Shown: positions 45,022 through 57,197 of the stretch, piece by piece | How the letters are laid out: every line of letters starts with the position of its first letter | Position numbering within the stretch: the first letter of the stretch is position 1 | Source of the DNA: Phialophora verrucosa | Lineage: Eukaryota; Ascomycota; Eurotiomycetes; Chaetothyriales; Herpotrichiellaceae | Direction: 5' to 3' | NCBI GenBank assembly: GCA_002099365.1 | Contig: MSED01000001.1 | Span: 2,914,001-2,978,000, forward strand | Length of the DNA: 64,000 nt | Notes under the pieces: model-generated | Databases searched by the model: none | Told to the model about the DNA's origin: nothing | Seen by the model: the letters and a program-made list of their open reading frames with translations, nothing else | Made by a program: the position numbers and the translations under genes

Positions 45022-46657
45022 TCAGACCTTCTCCCGCAACCGCATGTACGTCAACAATCCCCATTGCACGACGAAGAAGCTGGAATGGTGCTCGAGTTTC
45101 TTGCTCGGGTTGACTAGTTGGATGTCATAGCGGCGAAGGATTTCGGGGATGATTTTGTTCATTTCGAGCAGAGCGAGGTGTCGACCGATGCAGACGTGAG
45201 ATCCACCGCCGAACTAGTGTCCCGGTTAGCTGTTGAATTCAAGACTTTCACGATCGATCGAGATAGATTGTGTGTGTGTGGGAGAGAGAGCGTGTTGTCT
45301 GTCAACTTACCTGGAACATGCACCGTTCCATCAGCTTGACTTTCTCCTTGTCACTGTCTAGCCACCGCTCCGGTCTGAAAACGTCGGCATCTTCGCCAAA
45401 GATGCCCCTGTGTCGGTGCAGAACCCAGCCGTTGACCGCGACGGCCGTGCCCGCGGGCAGCTTGACGCCATCGATCTCAGCTCCTCCAGCGGGGACCTTC
45501 CTCGTGATGTTCAGTCCGACGGCCGGGGCGATTCTCATGGCTTCCTTCAAACAGGCTTGGAAGTACGGCAAGTTTTGCGCCTCGTTGTACTGGACCATCT
45601 CAGACAGGTTGGCGGACATGATTTCGTCGACGAGCTTTTCGTAGACTCTCTTGTTCGCCAGCACATACCAGAAGAAGCTCTGCATCGTGCTAGCGGTCGA
45701 GTCGCTCCCGGCGAAGATGGCGCCATGGGCGATCGCAAACACGTCTCCGTGGCTGAGAGCCTCGGGGTGTTCCTGCTGGGCGATGATCAGGCTGTTTAGA
45801 AGATCCTTGTATTCGACCTTCTCGCCGTTGGGGGGCCTCTGGCGCTTCTCTAGCTGTCCGAGTGCAGTCCGGGTAACGAGTGCGTTCTTGGTCGACAGGA
45901 AGGGGATCAGATTCCAAAGCGGGTTTCGTCGGAAGATATGGTCGAGCCAAGGGACCTGGCCAACGATGCCATTGTACCACTGCGAGTTGTCGATCGTCTT
46001 GATATTGTTGTCCACGTCGACTCCCGCTTCGAGGAACCCGAATTTCTTGGAGAAGGCGACTTCGCCGAGCACGTCAAAGGCGAAGAAATGCAGCCAGTCG
46101 CCAAGGTCGCAGATCTTGTTGTTGTCGGCAAACTCGTCCAGCTTGGACAGCAACAGCTTCTCAGTCTCCTCGATGCGGGGCGTGCTCTGCTGCATTGAGG
46201 CCAGGCTGTAAGGCGTTGCTGCGTACCGCTTCTTCACGCCATGGACCGCCTCTCGAGTCTCGGTGAAGATGTCCGGGTTCTCCGGGGGCGGGAAGACGCC
46301 GTAGAAATCCGTCTTGTGGAAGCCTTTCCCCGTCTTGAAGAGCTCGATGGCCGCCTCGGGATTGGAGAAGGACACCTCGTTCGGCGCAATCCGTACGACG
46401 GGACCATATTTCTGGTGCAGGGCGATGTGATGCTGTTCGGTGTGGCCTGTCCAGGTACTCCAGACTTTCCATCCTCTCGTGCATGACGCGATGAACGGGC
46501 CGGGGAACTGTCGTAGAGGGGAGGAGTATCGTCTCCAGAGAGGCCGTACGAACACAAGTACGAAAAGGATCAAGAACGGATGCGCGGCCACCACTTGCCA
46601 TGCGGTCAGGACGGCAGACTTGGTCAAGGGGGCTTCGTCGCTCGCTTTGATCTCCAT
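45022..46657 (-). CDS. cytochrome P450, pisatin-demethylase-like
   Basis: Membrane-bound monooxygenase of 512 residues. Exons on the minus strand are 46657-45311 and 45213-45022, with a 97-base intron placed just before the haem loop. An N-terminal anchor (HPFLILFVLVFVRPLW) is followed by the proline-rich FPGPF. The I-helix has AIFAGSDSTAST, the K-helix the ExxR motif (CLKEAMRIAP), then FRPERWLD and the haem loop FGGGSHVCIGRH in the second exon. The general look is that of pisatin demethylase-like (CYP57-type) enzymes, which hydroxylate or demethylate phenolics and other xenobiotics. It stands alone between gene-poor stretches, with no visible cluster. The substrate is unknown. Confidence 0.93.
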
Positions 46658-49045
46658 GCTGGTGCTGACGTTGATATCTGGTGCGGTGACGATGGAGTCG
46701 TCGTTTGGCGAAAAGCAGAAACGATTCAGAAGAAGTAAAGGTTAAAAAGCTCCCGCCGCCACCACCACCACCACCTGTGATACCCATACCACACAGGGCA
46801 GTGCTTAACGAAATCATGGTGATGCTCCCTCCTCCACGCCTGCCACACATATTCGTGGACAGCATTCCCCATCTGACGAAAGCGAGAGTGCCCCACACTC
46901 TACTAGCCCCACGATCTATGGCCCGGTGAGCATGGCAAGCAGGGGCTCCGAGCTGCTGCGAATTTCGAGCGCCGCCCGCAGGTCCAAGGTCCACAGGCCG
47001 GCGCGGGATTTGTGAACGGCCAGGGACAGGCTGGACTGAAAGCCCATTGCTTGGGGATCTTCGAGAAGTTGTCCCGTCGAGGGATCCGACCGATGTGTGC
47101 AGATGGGGTAGCCATGGACCTCAGGTTGCACACCTGGCACTAACCCTATCCTGGGACACACAACTGCCGAGGGGTCTCGCCCCCTGCCCTGTCTGAGCGA
47201 CTTCAGGGAAAGCCACAACATCAGAAAACACAGGTGATGATTCCCCGAACTGTGGCCCTTCTACTCGTACTGGTCATAAGCTGCCCATGCGCGAATCTCT
47301 TTCTCCCTCTTTTCAAGTCGATCGATGATCGAAAAGTCCGCATCCATCAGCCCCCGAGATCTCCCCTTTTCGCTTCGCAAAGCGATTTCCAGACGGGCGC
47401 AATGCACAAAACCTTCTCCACATAACGCTACGAGTACTGGCGTAGATTTGGAGGGCCAGAGGTGTATTGATTGGCACGGGCCACGATCGGTGATGGTCGA
47501 GCTACCCCACATGGCGAGCTGATGTACACCAACATGTAACTCCTACTCGTGCTGAGGACAGCGAAGAAAGACGGGTGTTAGCGAAAGCCTTGGGATTCCT
47601 TCGGCGGTATTCCGGTAATACTTTCTCAGGGATCGGACATAAAATCATGCCACATACCAGTTGTGGGCCTTCGATATCGTCTTCGGTATAGTGGTGCAAT
47701 GCTTGAATGAAGAATGTCGTCTCTGTAGGCGTGACCACAGATGGCATTTTCGGCCAGACGCAACGCCGGGCCCGACAATGCTTGCGAACTTCGGTCCTAG
47801 CAGACACTTGCTCATCAAAGTTGACGAGGCAATCAGCACCAGCAGCAATGTTCTCTCGAGGCCAGTGTGGGCTGGGAGAGGACCTACTGATCGTTGAGCA
47901 TAGATTTCGAGTCGACCCTAGCACCACGTCGCTTCGAGCTGGGGATAACGCCCCTTCGTTTCCCAACGGCTCTGTCTATGCTTCGGCTGTGTTGGCGGCG
48001 ACCTTAATCAGTTCCTAATCTCAGATCCCAAAGCAGGTACAGTACGGCGTCAACCTCCGCGGGCAAGTGACCTCTTCTTCAGAACCGCAACAAGCCCAGA
48101 ACCGAAACTGCATGTAATTCAGGGGTGGGCTTGATTGATTCAGCAAAGCAACATCTGTTTGTCTGACCCTCGCGAACCGGGACGCCATCGACGGGTAGGC
48201 AACGGGCGACAAGGGGGGCTTCGTCGCGTCCTTGCTTTGCAACCAACGGAGTTGGATTAGAAGGTTACGCCGTATAACCACAACGGAAGCTCCAGAGTAC
48301 AATTTTGGAACCGGAGCCATGGGAATGGGGAACTCTGGCCAAGATGACTGTATTCCACCAGAACGACACCGATGCCGAGGCTGAGGCATCCTCTCCTTCT
48401 CGAGACCAGACCTGCGGATGCCTCAGGCTGTGTTGCGAACTCTTCCTGGAGCAGTCTTTGATGCCGAATGCTTTTCTGGTTCTGTTCCACTCGATTTTCC
48501 CCCTTGCCGAAGTTTGTCTTTCTTTTTCTTACCAAGTATTGAAAGAAGTCAGAGGAAATGCAGAGCAAGGTGCAGAGGGTAGGGTCTCATTTGAGGCAGC
48601 ACAGACAAAGAGGTGGTGAAGGTACAGCTGAATAAGGTGCTATTGCCAAAGCCGGTGTGAGTGGATGGTGACCATGTCTCCAGCAAAGGAACCGATGAGT
48701 GTCGCTGGGGTGAAATGCAGGTAGTGATGAGGGTGAGAGCAACATGAGAAGCGAGAGCTATTCCGTATGTACTTGCACATACAGTAACCACGGGTGGAGA
48801 GCAAAATGAGAAGTGAGAGGTGCTGTACTTGCAAATTGTGGAATCATGGGTGTGAGCAAGATGGAAAGTAAGAGATACGGGCACATTGAACAATCACTGT
48901 GAGGGACGAAACTTTCAAATTATAATCCCGACACTGTCACCTCTCGGATTTCTCAGCACAGTTGGCTGTTGAATTATAGATGTACATACCGATATCCTAT
49001 GTATACAGCCCGCTAAAACTCATTCCCTGCGTGACCCTCGACGGA
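46658..49045. other. gene-poor 2.4 kb
   Basis: No supported gene. A CCA/CCG run at about 46754-46774 is a simple repeat. A plus frame at 47234-47425 opens with MMIPRTVALLLVLVISCPC, which looks like a signal peptide, but its 63 codons have no family. A minus frame at 47502-47966 has no features. Confidence 0.5.
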
Positions 49046-50455
49046 TTAACCTTTTCTCTTCCTTTCCCTCACTCCACCAGGCCGAGTTTCACCTGCGACA
49101 GGCTCTCCATTGACAAGCACAACTGGCCTATTGCCGTTGACCTTGGTATCTTCTAAAGCCTTCTTTTCTTCTTTGGCAGGGGTATCGGTATTCTCATCCT
49201 CCTCTTCATCCTCACTCCGTTCATCCACCGTTATATTGGAGAAAACATAGTTCTTCGCAATGCGGAGGATGAGATATAGCCAGAAAAGGTTGACGGCTTG
49301 AAGACAGGCAAGAAGTGAAAAGGTGATATACTGGCTGATCCAGCACTTGTATTGTTGGGTCTCCCAATTCAGATCGAACGGCCCGACGGTCCTAAATTCG
49401 GTCAGAGTCGCCCACAAGATTCTCCAGTTGATCCAGTGGCGAAGGTAGATCCAGATGCCCATGAACATGAGATAGTACGGTCCGACAATGATCGAGTCAA
49501 GGTAGTTGAGCGTTTTGGAGGTCTGGGACCAGTCAGCAGGAGACAGCTACCGCATGGAAGAGCCGGTGTTTACCGCAAGAAAAAAGTCACTGATGTCGTG
49601 CGTGATATATACTGCAATGCCCATCTTCGCAAAGTGGAAGCGGTAGCTCAGTCCGATGAGAGCAAGGGTGATGATGTGATGAAAGACCAACTCCTTGAAG
49701 TCCTTGCGAGGCTTTTCAAGCTGCAACACGAGAACTATGGCCTGCTGCGCCCAATATGCCGCCTGCAACAAATAGTAGGCCTTGAAGATCCCTTCGTGCT
49801 TGCGGTGAGGAAACCCTTCAAACATGGCCGTGGTATTGAAATACCATAGAGTGCCCTGCTTCATGACATAGAGGCCGAATGGGCCGAAGACGGCGAAGTA
49901 CATGGCAGTGTAGACTTGTTCCATGAATCGCGATTGTTTGGCGCGCTTGGTAATGCCACATCTTATAGCCATGGGACGGATGACCCGTTGCATCATGAAT
50001 TCTCTTGTGAAGGTGAAGAAGATCGTGTAGAACGCAACGAAAGCAAAGTCTGCCTTGCCCTTGCCGTACATGTTCGGTCCACCGGGATAATCTGGTCCTA
50101 GCGGGTATGACAAGAAGATAGCTCTATGGAGAGGATTCTGCTCGCCCGGTTGGATGTAGTAGGCTCCGAGCATGGCGAGGAGGAGGATGAGCGGGTTCAG
50201 CCAGGTGTGCCGCAGGGACACTTGCTTCCATTTCCGCAACGCCGATCTTGCTTTTCGTCTCTTCGAATGCGGTTTGAGGTCTCTCTCGTGTGTCTGCAAA
50301 CTGTCAGGACCGTCCGAATACTGGTTTGGGTACATCGCACGGATATTTGCCCGGTTGGTCGAAGTGCCATGGTGGCCAGAGCAGGAGCGCCGGTGTCCCC
50401 GCGAGGATCGCCTCCCAGGTTGCTCGACGTGCGGCGTGGACGCGCCATGATCCAA
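49046..50455 (-). CDS. ceramide synthase (Lag1/Lac1 type, TLC domain)
   Basis: Endoplasmic-reticulum enzyme that acylates sphingoid bases to form ceramides. 452 residues; exons on the minus strand are 50455-49574 and 49522-49046. The TLC domain carries the Lag motif with the essential His pair (ELVFHHIITLALIGLSYRFH) and ITHDISDFFLA, where splicing gives TSKTLNYLDS in frame. There are several membrane spans, for example WLNPLILLLAMLGAYYI and WISQYITFSLLACLQAVNLF. The N-terminus is rich in Arg and Ser; the C-terminus is acidic then polar (EDEEEDENTDTPAKEEKK). Fungi usually have two or three paralogues (Lag1, Lac1, BarA types); I cannot say which this is. Confidence 0.94.
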
Positions 50456-50903
50456 GTGATAATGTCAAACAAAGCCCGCGCCTTCCGAAGTTTACAGAAA
50501 AGAAGTTGCAAGGTATTAATTGAATGAAGAAAAGGGCGCTTTGGAGGTCAGGCTGGTCACATTTAAGATGCATGTGAAGGGCCTTGAAATGAACAGTCAG
50601 CCTCCGCAGAAGCTCCGTGCTCGTCCGCACAAGTAGAGAGGACCACAGCAATTTCCCAGCGAAATCCCAAAATGCTCGCATCGCTCGTATCCGCGTATTA
50701 TCGTATCTGAGTATATGCATAGCATCTCGAGAACACATGTAGAAGCATCATTCTTCACGATATTTACCGGCAGGAAGTTGAACCATGGTGCAATATATTT
50801 GACGCGATGCTTTTGCTACAGGAGTGATCGCTGCTGTGGCTATAAGAACTCCACTAACATCTCCGTTTCCGCACTCAGATGAAGGGAATATCTCGACCTA
50901 GCA
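50456..50903. other. intergenic, ceramide synthase promoter
   Basis: About 450 bases upstream of ceramide synthase and downstream of the next minus-strand gene. Nothing gene-like. Confidence 0.5.
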
Positions 50904-51709
50904 TCACTCCGGCTGCTTCTTCTCATCTGTCTCGTCAGGCCGTGGTGGTTCCTCAGGTCTCTTGGATTTGTCGACAGTGCCGTGGATCTTCGCCGTCGCT
51001 GCAGGTCCCTCGGGTTTGTGTTCCTCGCCTGGTGAGCCCATGAAGGGGTTGTTTGAGCCAGACACGTCGCCCTGGGCCTGCCTAGTATTAGCAAGGAGCG
51101 TCCCGCCAAAACCGGCATAAAGGAACTTACATCTTTGGCGCCTTTTGACTCCGAAATCCTCGCCTTGTCATCGGGAATGGCCGTGCCTTTTGGCGTCCTG
51201 AGCATCATGTTAGTCTGCGCCGTAACTCCGGCATGGTAAAGCCTACACGTCCTTATCTTCGCCTTCGCCCTGGTCATCGGATTCTTCCTTTCCTTCCTCC
51301 TTACCCTCTTCCTGTTTGTTGTCCTCGTCCTTGCCTGGGTCCTCCTTAGGTGTTTCTTCCTCTTCTTTCGACTCCTCGGCAGGTGCATCTTCATGCTCCT
51401 TTTCAGCGTGAGCTTCGTGGCCATGGCCATGGTCGGACTTGGTAGGCCCTTGCTGCCATAGCCAGCCCGCAGCTGGGACAGTGACAACCAAGGAACCGAT
51501 CAACCTGTAGCGCTTCCGTCAATAACCACCGAAGCTGTAGCAGTGTTTATAACTCACCAGGGAAGGTCGCTGCTCTTTTGCGCGCCATGCTCGCTAGCAT
51601 ATGTTCTCCGACCGACGCCACGAAGACTTGTCCGAGCTTGGATACCTACACGCTTGAGAGAAAAGGATCGGATGGAGCCCCGGAGGGCAGCTGACCTCGG
51701 TAGCGGCAT
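50904..51709 (-). CDS. mitochondrial-type acidic membrane protein, function unknown
   Basis: 216 residues. Exons on the minus strand are 51709-51558, 51504-51247, 51197-51131 and 51077-50904. The first 40 residues are rich in Arg and Ser without acids, ending in VGRRTYASEHGAQ, as in a mitochondrial targeting sequence. A single span follows (LIGSLVVTVPAAGWLWQ), then a His-rich and strongly acidic region of Glu/Lys repeats. The C-terminus has TPKGTAIPDDKARISESKGA and KIHGTVDKSKRP, a pattern I associate with a conserved fungal protein of unknown role. Each splice keeps the frame. It is divergent to CAND1. Confidence 0.8.
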
Positions 51710-52359
51710 TGATACAGGAAGTTCGAAAGACTATTGGCAAGGAGAATGCACGAGTCCCAGACGCGGAAGTCACAGCTGAAGGCGGCCCTTTTGAGGTGTA
51801 GAAGGAACTGAAGTTAACCGAATTGGCAAAATGCCTACGGTCGCTCTTGGAAGCTTAAGAGGTCACCCCATATTTCCTCAGAGCAGAGCTCCAGGAACAG
51901 CATCCGACTCGACCAATTGAAATGCACCAGGCTGAGCACCTGCTACTATGACGTCATTTAGAGGCTCTTTTGTGGCTGAGATTCGATCGCACGTGTCAGG
52001 CTGTTGAACTGCCCGCACCATAACGAGTGCAATTCACCCCCAGTTAAAGACCTCGCAAAGTCCAGAGCATCACTGCCACTCAGTCTCTGAATTGTCCAAC
52101 TATAAGTCATCTCAGTCTCTCCACTACCTCGAAATCGGTGTCTTCGTCGAAGCGTTCAAGCCCTCTCCAAACCATACCCCGCGCATTTTCCCCTCCCACG
52201 ACTTGATCTGCTGTTTCCACTGACTGCGCTCTAAATCTTGGTCAAGTCAACAATACATGCAAGCATTTGCCTGGCAAACTCGACCCTCATGTCCTGAACC
52301 GGGATCTAGCAATCTCCCTCCCTCTCTCTCCCCTGGACTGAACAATCTCGTTTGTCGCC
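51710..52359. promoter_or_regulatory. divergent promoter, mitochondrial-type protein and CAND1
   Basis: About 650 bases between divergent starts; the CAND1 side is pyrimidine-rich just before the ATG (CTCCCTCCCTCTCTCTCC-like). No gene seen. Confidence 0.5.
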
Positions 52360-55300
52360 ATGGCTAGGGACCGGAATGCAGCGCAGTCGGGCATTTCCCA
52401 GTTGCTCATGAAAATCAACGACCCCGACCCTGACATCCGCTTCATGCAGTTGAGCGATCTCGCAAACATCCTCCTTGCTCCTGCTTCGGAATATGTACGG
52501 ACCGACAACCACACTGCCGCCCGAATCATCGAAGGGTTGTTGAAGGCATTAGCCGATCAGCATGGTGAAGTCCAGAACCAGGCTCTCAAATGGTAAGTTT
52601 GAACGGATGCACATACAGACAGCACACTCATTCCTTCACAGTATTGGGCCTCTTGCTGCGCGCATCCCTGGTGAGACGATAGCACCGCTGATCGACAAAC
52701 TTACCGACCTTACCAACAAGGACATTGACATCTCCATTCCCAATACCGCTCTGCGTTCCCTCATCGCCTCCCTGCCCCAACCCAAACCAAACGAAGGGCC
52801 GAGCACGGAAGCGAAAGATGCCTACACTGCTGTGAGCAAGGTCTTGATCCCACGACTGGTGGGCCACGTAGTTCTACCATCAAGCAAACCTCCGCCGCAC
52901 CTGCCCACAGGGTTGTTGGAGTCACAGAAGGACAAAGGCTATAGTAGCGATGCGGTCGATGTCATGATCGAGATTGTCAAGTGCTATGGTTCCTTACTGC
53001 AAGATATGGAGCTGGTGGCCCTGGCTAAGGCGGTCATGAACATCATCGAAAGTCCGCAGGCTGGCGGGGTGGTCAAGAAGCGTGCTTTGGCGGGCATCGG
53101 AGCGTTGTTGCCTCATTTCAATGACACTCAGGTCAGGTCCTTTGTGGCGGCTCTTACCGAAAGCTACCAAAACAGTCAACTGAGTATTGAACATCGGAGA
53201 TTCCTTGTGGCCACAATTGGAACCCTTGCGCGATCGAGTCCGACCAGGTTTGGTCCCTACGTCGACGATGTCATACCCTACGTGTTGGAGGTCTTGAGCC
53301 AGGAAGAGCTGTCTGCAAATACCTCTACTGATGAAGATGTCGAGGTTGACCCGGAGATTGAGGAACTCCGTGAGACAGCCCTCATTGCGCTGGAGGCGAT
53401 GCTAGGGTCCTGTCCCAACGAGACCAAACCTCACCTCGCCAGCGCTATTGACGCGGCCCTGAGGTATCTCAAGTACGACCCTAATGTTGCCGACGTTGAG
53501 GACGACGATATGGGTGGCGTTCAAGACGACGATTCTGATGATGGCATCACCGACGACGCCCCGGACGACGATGACGACGAGTATGCCGAGCTAGACGATG
53601 AGGACGCTTTCAGTGATGTTGATGACATGAGTTGGAAAGTTCGTCGCTGCGCTGCGAAAGCTCTATACACCATTGTGTCGGGGTCATCCCCCAGCGACGG
53701 AGGCCTGCTCTTCGGGAAGATTGCACCTGTCCTGATGTCCCGGCTCTTTAAGGAGCGTGAAGACAGCGTTCGCCTGGAGGTGATTGCGGCTACTACTGCT
53801 TTGATCCGAAAAACTGGATCCGGCTTGACGGAAGTGGCACTCACCAGAGTCGATTCATCAGAGAATCCAGCCATGCCCACCAATACTCGCAAGCGAAGAC
53901 GACAAGACAGCGAGGCCGACAAGAAGGATCCAGATCTCCGTGGTCTGATCTCCATACGGTCCAGTCCTCCGATACTCCCAGCCTCGCCACCGTCGGGCTC
54001 GCAGGCCGAGCTGGTCGGCTTAGTGCCCAAGATTGTTCAAGCCCTCACAAAATTGTGGAAGAAAGCAAGCATTTCCCTGAAGCAGGCTGCTGTGGGAATG
54101 CTCAAAACGCTTACCCTTGCCCGGAATGGGATCTTGTCTGATCACCTACAGCTCTTGGAGGATGCTATTGCTGATGCGCTGAAGCCTGCATCCGGTGCTG
54201 GCACTGGAAGCGCAGCCTCAGGGACGTCCGCCACCGTCGCCAGTCTCCAGATCGAGACGTTGACGTTGATCAGTGTTATTGCTGAGACTAATGGTACCAG
54301 TGTACTGATTCCCTTCGTCATCGCGCTCATCCCCTCGGTTACAGCAATCGCTCGCGATAGAAACTACAAAGTCTCGACTGAAGCTTTGGGCACTATCGAG
54401 CAGTTTGTCAAGGCACTCACCCCACCACGCTTACAGTCGGCAAACCAAGATCATTCGATGCATATCGAGAAGTTATGGCAGGCGATTGTCGATCGAGTCA
54501 CCGACAACAACACAGATCTCGAAGTGCGCCACCGTGCAATTCAGGTATTCGGCGTTCTAATCGCCAGGACGTCAGGTACTAAGTTGCTGTCATCTTCAAC
54601 CAGGGTTAAGAGCCTTGGGGTTCTCAGTGACAGACTGAAGAACGAAACCACAAGATTAGCAAGCGCGAGAGCCATCGGTCTCATTGGCGAGGCTGCCACT
54701 AGTCATGATAACATCGGGTCTGCGTGGGTGCAAGAAGTCTCGCTAGAGATGGCAAATCAACTTCGCAAAGCCGATAGGTCTCTTCGAGGATCCTGCTTGG
54801 AATCGTTACAGTACCTCGCCCTAAATCCCGTCACGTCGTCTCTATACGAAACAGCCACCATCGTGCAGATCCAGACGTTGCTGATGCCGTTGATCTCGAT
54901 CACGGACCTTCATTTGTTGACCCCGGCCCTTGTGATAATGTCCAAGATCATCCCAACAAATGCCCAGGCTCTCGTGACGCCAGAAGTGGTCGAGGCACTC
55001 TGCGGTATATCACACACTCGAATCGAGGGACCACCTCTTCGAGCGTACCTACTGGTTGCGAAAGTCATTGGTGAGCATGGAGTCGGTGCGCCACTCATGA
55101 AAGGCCTCCTCACCGTCGGAACAGACGGAGAGACGATGGTTCTTGGAAGAGCAATTGGCACCTTATTGGTGTACGGTGGCGACAACCTGACCATCACTGT
55201 AGATGACTTTCTGAAAGAACTGGAAACTTCTCAGGACTTGCCAGCCATCTGCTTGGCACTGACGGTCCTGGGCGAAGTCGGCTTCCGAATGGGTCCTCAG

Positions 55301-56425
55301 TCTCCCGTCAAGATCCAGACCTTCATCAACTGTCTCTCGGCCGAGTCAGACAAGATTCGGCTTGCTGCCGCGGTCGCACTTGGCAGTGCCAGCTCCAACA
55401 ACATTCCAGAATGCCTGCCCGTTATCCTGCGAAGCCTGACGCAGACACCGGGCGCGGATTATCTCTACCTGCACTCTTTGAAAGAGATCCTGGAGCATTC
55501 AGAGAGCTCCCTCGGGGAACTGCAACCATATGCAGCAGAGTTGTGGCAGAAGCTGTTCGCCGTGTCGCAAGCAGAAGACAACAGCGCCGTCGGTGCCGAA
55601 TGCATCGGTCGACTTGCGACCATCGATCCAAATACGTACGTCCCGGAACTCTCGAAATGGCTCTCAGATCCCAATCCATCAGTCCGTGGCACAGTCATAT
55701 CAGCGTTCCGCTTCACCTTGGGCGAAACCGGCAGTGCCTACAACGGCATCCTCATCAACGCCATGACCCCCATGCTGCAAGCCATGCTGCAAGACAAAGA
55801 CCTCTCCAACCGTCGTCTGGCCGTCACCACTCTCAATGCTGCCATCCACAACAAGCCGGAATTGGTGATCCCAGACGTTGGTCAACTGCTTCCAACAATT
55901 CTGGATGATTCGAAGATCAAGCCCGAGCTCATCAAGCAGGTCAAGATTGGGCCATTCACTCACACGGAAGACGCCGGCTTAGATCTGCGCAAATCTGCCT
56001 ATGCAACCATGTACGCCCTACTTGACTGTCCTGGAGCCATCCCCCATCTACCGATCGCCAAGATCTTCGATCGCATCCAGGATGGTATTCCCGATGATCA
56101 CGACATCCGCACTCTCTGCATCCTCATGCTTACCCGACTGTCTGTGATTGATCCCGACGAAACCCGCCGCCGCCTGTCCCCTCTCGCCGAGAAATTTCGC
56201 ATCGTCCTGGGCGCCAAACTGAAAGACAACGCTGTCAAGCAAGAAATCGAGAAGGTCAATGAAGCCAACGCGGCCGTCATCCGAATCACCATAGAACTCG
56301 ACCGGAAGTTCCCTGGCGCGAGTGCGGAGGGAGCGGGTGGTGAATTGATCGCGTGGAAGGGGTATCTGGAGTATCTGAAGAAGGAATTCTCGTCGGTAGC
56401 GCGACAGGTCCAGATGGATGCTTAG
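52360..56425 (+). CDS. CAND1: cullin-associated NEDD8-dissociated protein (CAND1/TIP120)
   Basis: HEAT-repeat protein that binds unneddylated cullins and exchanges substrate receptors of SCF ubiquitin ligases. 1338 residues; exons 52360-52592 and 52642-56425 (49-base intron, restoring NQALKCIGPLAARI). The N-terminus (ISQLLMKINDPDPDIRFMQL) and the acidic loop with SDVDDMSWKVRRCAAKAL match the family; the C-terminal TIP120 domain has NAAIHNKPELVIPDVGQLLP and SAYATMYALLDC. The length is slightly above the usual 1230-1330 for fungi and animals. A low-complexity Gly/Ala/Thr loop at about residues 600-620 is probably disordered. Confidence 0.96.
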
Positions 56426-57191
56426 GGGGCTGTGGGTGACTCTTGATTAAACATTCTTGCCTCAAGAAGCCTGGCGTCGGCTATGGCAATTCTTAAAAGT
56501 GAGCGCTGGACGTCTGCTCCGGAAGAAGCGGCGAACAGAAAAGTTGTAAGTCAGCGACATTCATGGGGCGAGCGCCGTTGTGCCTTCATCCTCAAATTCC
56601 GAGCCATGCGCAAAGGATCAAGTGTGAGCGGCCAGTCTCGTGGAGTGCATCAGCGTCAGCGGCAGGAATTGAATGGACTGTCTGTCATCAATGCGTTCAG
56701 AGATGACCTCACCTCAAGGTAGAGAAGCAGCGGCACCCAAAGCTGTTGACACGGTACTGCACATGTATGATCCAGAGCGAGCGACGCACCGAAGGTCCAA
56801 AGACAGTGAGCGCAACGCGGAGAGGCGGCAAACCCGCGAAGATGCATCCCATATCAAACCTCCTTAGACGTTAGACGTTAGATGTTCCATGCCATCTATC
56901 TACATTATCCTAGCAAGCCCACCCAGACAGTCAGCGTACCCTCGGTGCGTCAACGCCTGATATTTCTGCAATCCTGGCGAGGGAAGCACGAACCGCTGCC
57001 ATGATCTCGGAGTAGATTGATGGGGGTCGATAATCATCAAGGCCATGCATGTATGCTTCCACTTATACCTCAGTCGCCTTGTCCAGTACGTCTCCACGGC
57101 TCAGTCGCCGTCTCTCGATTTCGGTTGGGTTGATTATCCGAGTCATTCACCTGTTTTAATTCTAATTCTAATTCTAATGGTATTTCTAATT
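56426..57191. other. intergenic, convergent CAND1 and DUF829 genes
   Basis: Terminator region; small frames here have no features. A hexanucleotide run lies at 57156-57197 and overlaps the end of the next gene. Confidence 0.5.
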
Positions 57192-57197
57192 CTAATC
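57156..57197. repeat. hexanucleotide microsatellite (TTCTAA)n
   Basis: About six imperfect units, broken by one GGTATT-like unit, at the 3' end of the minus-strand DUF829 gene. Read on the minus strand it would lie at and just after the stop codon. It mirrors the hexamer array after the UstYa-like gene at 11965. Confidence 0.75.

Noticed and set aside
47502..47966. 154-codon minus frame
   Set aside because: No recognisable domain, start context or splice support.
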